NCBI RefSeq assembly: GCF_007741475.1
Contig: NZ_CP036261.1
Span: 186,001 to 250,000, forward strand
DNA from: Rosistilla ulvae
GTDB taxonomy: Bacteria > Planctomycetota > Planctomycetia > Pirellulales > Pirellulaceae
DNA: 64,000 nt
Direction of reading: 5' to 3'
Below, piece after piece: positions 27,663 to 34,400 of this stretch (its first letter is position 1; each line of letters starts with the position of its first letter). Below the pieces are notes generated by a model. That model made no database searches. It was not told the origin of the DNA and worked only from the letters and a program-made list of their open reading frames with translations. Position numbers and translations under genes: made by a program.

Positions 27663-28895
27663 GTGACGATCGTCTCCGCTCTCTATTGTTTGATCGCGGT
27701 GATTGTTGCAATCCAGACGACAGCGGCGGTTTGTTTTGTTTGGTTCATGTCGCGAAGCGGCCGCGATCGGCAAGCGTCCGATCAACCGAAGGCTGCGATT
27801 GTCCTTTGCCTTCGCGGTGCGGATCCGTTCCTGTCGGATTGCCTGCAGAGCTTGCTGAGACAAGACTATCGCGACTACTTGCTTTGCGTGGTCGTCGACA
27901 GCGACGAAGATCCCGCTTGGTCGGTGCTGCGGAAATTTGAAGGGCGTGATGGCCTGCAGATCGAGGTTTTACAAAACCCGCCACCGACATGCAGCTTGAA
28001 ATGCAGCAGCCTGATTCAAGCGATCGGGAACTTGGATGCGTCGTTCCAGATCGTTGCCCTTTGTGATGCCGATGCGGTCCCAGGTCCCGACTGGCTGGCC
28101 GATCTCGCGGCACCGCTTGCCGATCCCGATGTCGGTGTTGCCACCGGGAATCGCTGGTACGTGCCGCAGCCCAACTCCCCCGGATCGATGATACGTTATC
28201 TCTGGAATGTTCCCGCCGCGGTGAATATGGTTCTGCTGAAAATCGCCTGGGGCGGAAGCCTCGCGATCCGCAGGGATGTCATCGACAAGACCGATCTGCT
28301 GACCCACTGGTCCGGTGCACTGTGCGAAGACACCATCTTGTATCGGCTGCTACGCAAACATGGTTTTCGGCAAGCGTTTGTTCCCGACGCGATGATCGTC
28401 AACCGGGAATCGACGACGCTGGGCAGCGTGCTCGACTGGGTCCCTCGGCAAATGCTGCTGGCGAAACTGTATCACCCCAGCTGGCCAGCTACCGTCGGTT
28501 ACGGATGCATCTCGATCATCGTCCCTTTCTTGGCAGCGCTACTGATCGTCGTCACCGCGATACAAGCAAACTTGCGGGAGACGATGGGAGTGCTTGTGGC
28601 GGTTGCGGCCTTTGAAGTCTCCAACGCGCTGTTGGTCGGACTTTGCCAGTGGGGCGTCCGGCGACGACTGGCCAGTCGGGCCGCGGAATGGAAGTCCTGG
28701 GGCTGGAGGTCCATTGCCGCACTACCGTTTTGGGTTCTGCTGAGCCAGCTGATCTCGCCGGTCTTCTACTGGAAATGCTTCACGGCGCGAAGCATCCAGT
28801 GGCGGGCAGTTCGCTATGACATAGCGGGCCTGAGGATCACAAAACATCCGCATTCAAGCTACCGCCCCAACACTGACGCCAGCCAATCGTTGTGA
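27663..28895 (+). CDS. Membrane-bound glycosyltransferase family 2, paralogue of the pre-PKS GT2
   Basis: A 410-residue protein from GTG 27663 with an N-terminal helix, a GT2 domain ('LLCVVVDSDEDPAW', metal site 'IVALCDADAVPGPDWL', acceptor region 'WSGALCEDTILYRLLRKHG', 'PRQMLLAKLYHPSW') and several C-terminal helices. The 'PTCSLKCSSLIQA' segment matches 'PTCSLKCSSLVQA' of the GT2 at 15867-17144, and the order of motifs is the same, so they are duplicates that have since diverged. HpnI/ceramide-glucosyltransferase-like proteins of this build glycosylate lipid alcohols. The catalytic region here is closer to the QxxRW pattern (RQMLLAKLY) than in its partner. Confidence 0.87.
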   Translation: MTIVSALYCLIAVIVAIQTTAAVCFVWFMSRSGRDRQASDQPKAAIVLCLRGADPFLSDCLQSLLRQDYRDYLLCVVVDSDEDPAWSVLRKFEGRDGLQIEVLQNPPPTCSLKCSSLIQAIGNLDASFQIVALCDADAVPGPDWLADLAAPLADPDVGVATGNRWYVPQPNSPGSMIRYLWNVPAAVNMVLLKIAWGGSLAIRRDVIDKTDLLTHWSGALCEDTILYRLLRKHGFRQAFVPDAMIVNRESTTLGSVLDWVPRQMLLAKLYHPSWPATVGYGCISIIVPFLAALLIVVTAIQANLRETMGVLVAVAAFEVSNALLVGLCQWGVRRRLASRAAEWKSWGWRSIAALPFWVLLSQLISPVFYWKCFTARSIQWRAVRYDIAGLRITKHPHSSYRPNTDASQSL

Positions 28896-28945
28896 CCGCG
28901 CGGGGCTTGTGGACCGTGGACTTGAGCAGGCTGCGATGCGAGTGT

Positions 28946-29161
28946 CTACACGGTTGGATGTTTTTCGTTCCAACGCTTCATCGCTGGCGTGATCGTTCTC
29001 ATAAAGACCCAAGCACCACGCGTCTTAGAGAGGCAACGGATGAGTGTTTCGGGACGAATCTCCCCCGAATCGATCCGGTGCAGAAATTCTGGTTCCCGGA
29101 TCGGGCCAACGCGTTTCGAACCCAACCAGCCACGTTTCATGTAATACCAGTTCACTGACAT
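28946..29161 (-). CDS. Small GYF_2/DUF4339-like protein
   Basis: A 71-residue product from ATG 29161. 'WYYMKRGW', 'RVGPIREPEFLHRIDSGEIRPETLI' and a Trp near the end fit the short GYF_2 (DUF4339) domain (WYY...GPV...L...G.I...T.V...W) that planctomycetes use in many membrane-linked proteins. Here it stands alone with no membrane segment. The spacing of Trp, Gly-Pro and Gly-Glu-Ile is convincing enough to call it a gene, though it has no obvious partner. It is convergent with the GT2, leaving a 50-bp gap. Confidence 0.6.
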   Translation of the reverse strand: MSVNWYYMKRGWLGSKRVGPIREPEFLHRIDSGEIRPETLIRCLSKTRGAWVFMRTITPAMKRWNEKHPTV

Positions 29162-29750
29162 ACTCGGCGTCCCTTCGTTTATCGAGAATTACGATACCGA
29201 AGCCCCGCGGCTACTGCCCGACCGGTTATAGCCAGTTTGGATGGGGCATTGAAAAACTATCCCGATGATTGCCGATATTACCCAGGCACTTGCGGACAAG
29301 TGCATTGCGTGGCGGTGTTCAGACGTTCCCCAGCAAATATCTCACCTGGGCGTTAAGCTGCGTTGCAAATACCAGCACGAAGCGCAAGCGAGTGGTTCCT
29401 CGCGACATGCAAATACGGGCGCGACGCTGTAGCGAGTGAATCTTTGGCGACTGTAAATACAATCACGAATCGTCGGCGGCGAGTGGTATGAATCACTCGC
29501 TTGCGCTTCGTGCTAGTATGCGTTGATCGCGCTACGCTTTTTCGGAGACTTCGCAGGCGGTGGAGCACGCTGTGGGACTGCTCGACTCGTGATACATCGG
29601 TGTTGCCGACGCGGTGTCGTAAGGCTCCTCGCAAATACCAGCACGAAGCGCAAGCGAGTGAATCCTCGTGATTTTCGCATACGGGCGCGACGCTGTCGCG
29701 AGTGGTATGAATCACTCGCTTGCGCTTCGTGCTAGTATGCGTTGATCGCG
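29162..29750. other. Gap filled mainly by dispersed inverted repeats
   Basis: No gene is credible in these 589 bases. A 153-codon antisense frame exists here, but it is a by-product of the repeat (it reads THTSTKRKRV twice). The segment 29162-29360 shows nothing recognisable. From 29365 on, it is built from repeated arms and two near-identical ~138-bp direct copies, described separately. Confidence 0.7.
29365..29660. repeat. Forward arms of the dispersed inverted repeat (29365-29394 and 29631-29660)
   Basis: The two 30-base stretches starting GCAAATACCAGCACGAAGCG are identical and complement the right-hand arms at 29494-29519 and 29713-29738. Each arm pair can form a long hairpin, spaced by about 100 and 50 bases respectively. 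Both are followed by the related phrase 'TACGGGCGCGACGCTGT'. This is the same family as the copy at 898-952. Confidence 0.75.
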
Positions 29751-29837
29751 CTACGCTTTTTCGGAGACTTCGCAGGCGGTGGAGCACGCTGTGGGACTGC
29801 TCGACTCGTGGCACATCGGCGTTGCCGACGCGGTGTC
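29481..29837. repeat. Two direct copies of ~138 bp, period 219, one covering a gene end
   Basis: 29481-29618 and 29700-29837 are almost identical (differences at a few bases near the 3' end). The second copy includes the last ~29 codons and TAG stop of the flavoprotein gene at 29751-31469; the first is an isolated duplicate downstream. Together with the A arms, this gives a tandem A-B-A-B arrangement. The C-terminal tail of the flavoprotein (Ser/Thr/Ala/Cys-rich) is therefore encoded by repeat DNA, which suggests the element inserted at, and replaced, the original gene end. Confidence 0.8.
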
Positions 29838-31469
29838 GACGGCTAGCTGCCGTTCGAAGAAACAGACCAACTTTTGGAAATGGGTCTGCTGGTACTGAGT
29901 CGGATCCTCTTGGCCGACGAAATCGATCGCGCGAATCAGCTTGCGTTTGCCGCAGTGTTCGTTCAGCCGCCAGTCGTTTTCAAGCGATTCGCTGATGTGA
30001 TGCTCGGCGATCAATGCGTTGCCGCGCATGTGGCGGATCCGCGGATGTAGGTAGGCGTCGTTGTAAGCCTTCTCCGGATGCGGCTCGCGTTCGAGGCTGA
30101 AGACGTTCCCTTCAAAGTCGCCGTATTCCATCGTGATGATGTAATAGTCTTGCTGTTGGCCAAATTCGCTGTCCAAGATGTAATCGACCGCCAGTCCCTC
30201 GTGATACCGCGCCTCGCCCGTCTCGCGGTCGACCACCATGCAATCGCCCAAGAAGCCCGGTTGGTGCATCAGCCCGGCGTCGCTGCTGACGCGGTCGATG
30301 ATCTTGTCGGCGAGCGGTTCGGCAGCCAACGGCAAGCGATGCGACGGATAGGGCGTCGATTCGTGTCGCTGTGCGATGATGTTGTACAGCGATTTAATGT
30401 TGAACCGAAAACCGTGCAGCACGTTCGACATCGTCTTCTTCAGATCGCGGATCTGCATGATCGTGCCGGCGTAATACAGGTTGGGAATGTTTGTCGATTC
30501 CCAGCCGCTTGTCATCGCGGGCAAGCGGTCTTCGCAAGCCATATCGGGGCGGCAGTTCTCGCCAAAGAACTTCGGGTCCCAGCGGAATCCGGTGCAACAG
30601 ATCACGCGATCGTAAGCCATTTCGGCCCGCTGCCCTTCGGCATGCGTAAACGTGATATTGACGCGGTATTCCCCGTCGACCTTTTCGATCTTGTCGATGT
30701 TGGCGTCGAGGACGGAGTTCTGTCCCTTCAGAATGTAGGTGTCCAGGAACTCGTTATTGACAGCTCGCAGGTGGCCGAAGAAGTGCGACTGCCAAGCCAT
30801 CTTGATCGACCCTGGGCTGGCCAGGTGCGTGACGCGGGTGGCGTTGAGCAGATGGTTCGCCGTCTCAAACGCCGAGTTCCCCTTGCCGATGATCAACAGC
30901 CGCTGGTCGGCGTAATCCTTGGGATCGATCGACATGTCGAAGTAGTTTTCGGTCAGTTCGATGCCGGGGATTTCGGGAACGTACGGCTTGGAAACTCCCG
31001 TCGCGACGGTGAACGTTCGCGAACGGTAGAGGTTGCCGTCGGCATCGCGAACGATAAACCTGCCCGACCCGTCCTCGGCACGGCTGACGTCGCTGATCCA
31101 GGTGTTGTATTGGATCTTCAGATCGAAGCGGGCTGCGTAATCACGCAGGTATTGCGCGTACAGTTGTGCGTTTGGGTAATAGGCGTCGGTGTAGTTCTGG
31201 AAGTTGAAACCATCGTCATCGCACAACAGCGAGTTCCAGTCGTATCGCAACTGGGCCCGTCGCTCGGTATAGCCGTTGTAGACTTTATTGATCGAGATCA
31301 GCTTGCCGTGTCGCGGGAACCGTTCGTAAAACGCTCCGGCGCGATCGTTTGCTTCGAGGACCAGATAATCGCGTTGCTCGCGGTCCATGAAATAGGCAAG
31401 CTGCAGCCCTGCAGGGCCGGCGCCGAGGATCAAGTGGTCGATGTCGCGAATGGTTTCTGTCGTGGTCAT
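29751..31469 (-). CDS. FOXRED2-like FAD-dependent oxidoreductase
   Basis: A 572-residue flavoprotein from ATG 31469. It has an N-terminal FAD motif (LILGAGPAGLQ, residues ~13-23), 'FPRHGKLISINK' as in FOXRED2-type proteins, and a second dinucleotide motif 'LLIIGKGNSAFETANHL' for NAD(P)H. The fold is that of flavin monooxygenase-like or pyridine-nucleotide oxidoreductases. Eukaryotic FOXRED2 is an ER flavoprotein; bacterial relatives are poorly studied. The gene follows the NRPS by 16 bp on the same strand, so an oxidative tailoring or release step on the NRPS product is a reasonable guess. The last ~29 residues come from a repeat and are probably not part of the enzyme core. Confidence 0.82.
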   Translation of the reverse strand: MTTTETIRDIDHLILGAGPAGLQLAYFMDREQRDYLVLEANDRAGAFYERFPRHGKLISINKVYNGYTERRAQLRYDWNSLLCDDDGFNFQNYTDAYYPNAQLYAQYLRDYAARFDLKIQYNTWISDVSRAEDGSGRFIVRDADGNLYRSRTFTVATGVSKPYVPEIPGIELTENYFDMSIDPKDYADQRLLIIGKGNSAFETANHLLNATRVTHLASPGSIKMAWQSHFFGHLRAVNNEFLDTYILKGQNSVLDANIDKIEKVDGEYRVNITFTHAEGQRAEMAYDRVICCTGFRWDPKFFGENCRPDMACEDRLPAMTSGWESTNIPNLYYAGTIMQIRDLKKTMSNVLHGFRFNIKSLYNIIAQRHESTPYPSHRLPLAAEPLADKIIDRVSSDAGLMHQPGFLGDCMVVDRETGEARYHEGLAVDYILDSEFGQQQDYYIITMEYGDFEGNVFSLEREPHPEKAYNDAYLHPRIRHMRGNALIAEHHISESLENDWRLNEHCGKRKLIRAIDFVGQEDPTQYQQTHFQKLVCFFERQLAVDTASATPMCHESSSPTACSTACEVSEKA

Positions 31470-31485
31470 GTTTCGGGCTCGTTCG

Positions 31486-34400
31486 CTATTGGGAATCGCT
31501 CAAGTTGTCGTTGCGGTCGCGACCTGCGTCGTCGTCACCGCTGGCATCCAAGCTGCCCAGTCGTCGTTGCACCTCCTCGTCCGAGAGGCTCTCCAGTTCT
31601 TCAAGCATGCGGATTTCATCGATATCGGCCTGCTGCAGCTGATCCTGCACGATCGATTCGGCGATCGCTGCAATCGTTGGCGAATCGTACAGCAGCCGCA
31701 GCGGAATCTTCGCTTCGAATTGGTCGCGGAGCCGCGATAACAGCTGTGCCGCTTGCAATGAGTTGCCGCCAAGCTCGAAGAAACTTACGTCGCGGCCGAT
31801 CGGCCCGGTCTGCAAAACTTCCTGCCACAGATTGGCAACCGCATGTTCCAGCGGCGTCTGCGGCAGCGCAATCGCTGCGACCGCCACAGGCTCCGTGTTC
31901 GGCAGCGGCAACGCTTTGTAGTCGGTCTTGCCGGCGGGAGTTTGCGGGATCGCTGGCAGCCGACAAATCGTCGACGGCAGCATGTATTGCGGCAGCCGAC
32001 CGCCGATCGATTGGCGAATCGCATCGACATCGACGTCGGTTTGACAGAAGGCGACGATCTGCTGTTGAGCTGCTTCGCCGCGGACGACGACCGCCGCCCG
32101 ATGAACTCCCGCGACCGATTCGATCGCCGATTCGATCTCATCCAGCTCGATCCGGAAGCCGCGGAGTTTGATCTGTCGGTCGTTGCGAGCCAAGAAGTGC
32201 AGCTGGCCTCGGCTGTCGATTCGCACTTGGTCGCCGGTCCGGTAGACGCGCGGCGAGGGCTGGTCGGTTGTGAGGGAGTCGTCGGCGGAGAACGACGTCG
32301 TCGGCAGCGTGACAAAACGCTGGCGAGTCAGTTCGGGGCGATTCCAGTAGCCGCGAGCCACTCCGGATCCGCCGATGCACAACTCTCCCGATACGCCCCG
32401 CGGCACGGGCCGCAATTCGGGATCGAGCAGATGGATCGTGGTGTTGTCGATCGCTTGGCCGATGCAAACGCGTTCGCCTTCGACTCTCGAGATCGTCGAC
32501 CAGACGGTCGTCTCGGTCGGACCATAGACATTCCACAGCTCGCATCCGCTGGCCAACAACTGGCTCGCGAGATCGGCTGGCAACGGTTCGCCACCGCTGA
32601 ACACCCGCAACTGTTGGTTGGGCGTCCAACCAGTTGTCATTAAGACACGCAGCGTCGAGGGCGTCGTCTGTAGGTGAGTGATCGGTTCGGTTTCGAGGAT
32701 CGATTTCAGCGACTCTGGTTCGGTCGCCGCTCGGTCTGCGGTCAACCGCACGTGGCCGCCGGTCCACAGCGGCAGGAACAGCTCCAACACCGAGATGTCA
32801 AACGAAGTCGTGGTTAAAGCCAGGATCGAATCGTCGGCGGTGAAGCCGGGCCGCGCGGCGAAGCTGTTCAACAGATTGGCGACGCTGTGATGTTCGATCG
32901 CAACGCCTTTGGGTTTGCCCGTCGAACCGGATGTATAGATCACGTAAGCGAGATCCGTCGGCAGAGGTCCGTCCAGCGACAGATCTTGCGCATCCAATCG
33001 ACTCAGTTTGGCGAACTGCCAGACGGGAACGCCGGCCTGCATCGATGTTGTATCGGAGAGGATCGCGGCGAGCCCGGCGTCTTCGATCATCATCGCCAGT
33101 CGCTCTTGCGGCAGCGCCGGATCCAACGGCACATAAGCCGCTCCCGCTTTCCAAACCGCCAGCATCCCGACAAGCATTTCGATCGATCGCTGCATGTCGA
33201 CGCCAACCAGATTCCCGGCCGCAATGCCTCGCTGCCGCAGAACCTTGGCCAAGGCTGTCGATTGCGCGTCGAGATCGCTGTAGCTGAGTCCGCGATGGTC
33301 GTCGGTGATCGCAATCTTATCGGCCGCGCGGGCGGCAACATCACCCAGCCGTTGGCAGAGCGTTGCCGAATCACATTCCGCGGCGGTGGCGAGATTGAGT
33401 TGATCGAAAGCTTGGCGATCAGCGGGCGATGCACTGGGCAAGTCGATCAGCGCACAAGCGGGATTGGCGGCGATCGCTTGCAGCGTCGCTTCCATCAGAT
33501 CCAGAACGCCTTCCGCTGTCGCGCGATCGATGTGATCGTTGTGCACCACCGTGATCTCGGTCGTCGACGACGGATGGATGACCATCGACAGGTCGTATGC
33601 CGTGACGGCGGCGTAGTCGGGTTGGACCGCTTGCAGCGTGCCGCCAGCGATCTCGATCGGGGCCTCGCTCGAGTGCAGCGGTTGTTGGAACAGGAACATG
33701 TTTTGCGCCAACGGCATCGCGTCCAGCGACCGCTGATGATCGATCGATTCGACCACGCGTTGGAACGGCACGTTGGCATGTTCCAAATCGTGCAGCAGAT
33801 GATCTCGTGTCGAGCGCAGCAATCGCAGGAACGAAGCTTGGCGATCGATTTGGCCGCGGAAGATGATCGGGTTCATGAAGCATCCGACCGTTGCGGCCAG
33901 TTGCGACGAGGGGCGATCGGTCGTCGGCATCGCGATCGGCAGATCGGTCGATCCGGTGTATCGCGAGAGGACATGTTGGTAGGCGGCCAGGTAGACCATC
34001 GACGCGGTGGTGCCGTGGTCGCGAGCGACGCTTTCGAGATCGCGAGCGAGCGAACCATCCAAGGCTCGCGTGATCGCTGGCGATTCGTCGGGGGCGGCCA
34101 GATCGGATTCCGCGACCGGCAGTTGTAGACGCTCGGGAATTCCGGCAAGTCGCGTTTGCCAATAGCCGACCTTCTGATCGATCTGTGCGATGTGCGATTC
34201 GGATTGATCCCAACACGCGAAATCGAGATAGGTCAGCTGTTCTGGATCGACCGGAGCCGCGGCGATCAGATCGCGCAACAGGATCTCGACCGAGCTGGCA
34301 TCACAAACGATGTGATGCAACACGATCTCCAGCTGATATTGCGACGGCCCGGTTTCGATCAGTGCCGCTCGCATCAGCGGAGCGGTTTGCAGATCAAACG

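Noticed and set aside
29353-29814. 153-codon open frame in the repeat region, reading THTSTKRKRV twice
   Set aside because: It is generated by the dispersed repeat; the repeated peptide is an artefact of repeat DNA being open in one frame.
30078-32171. 697-codon + strand open frame opposite the flavoprotein and NRPS
   Set aside because: It is antisense to two well-supported genes and its composition (many His, Arg, Gln) is that of a shadow frame.
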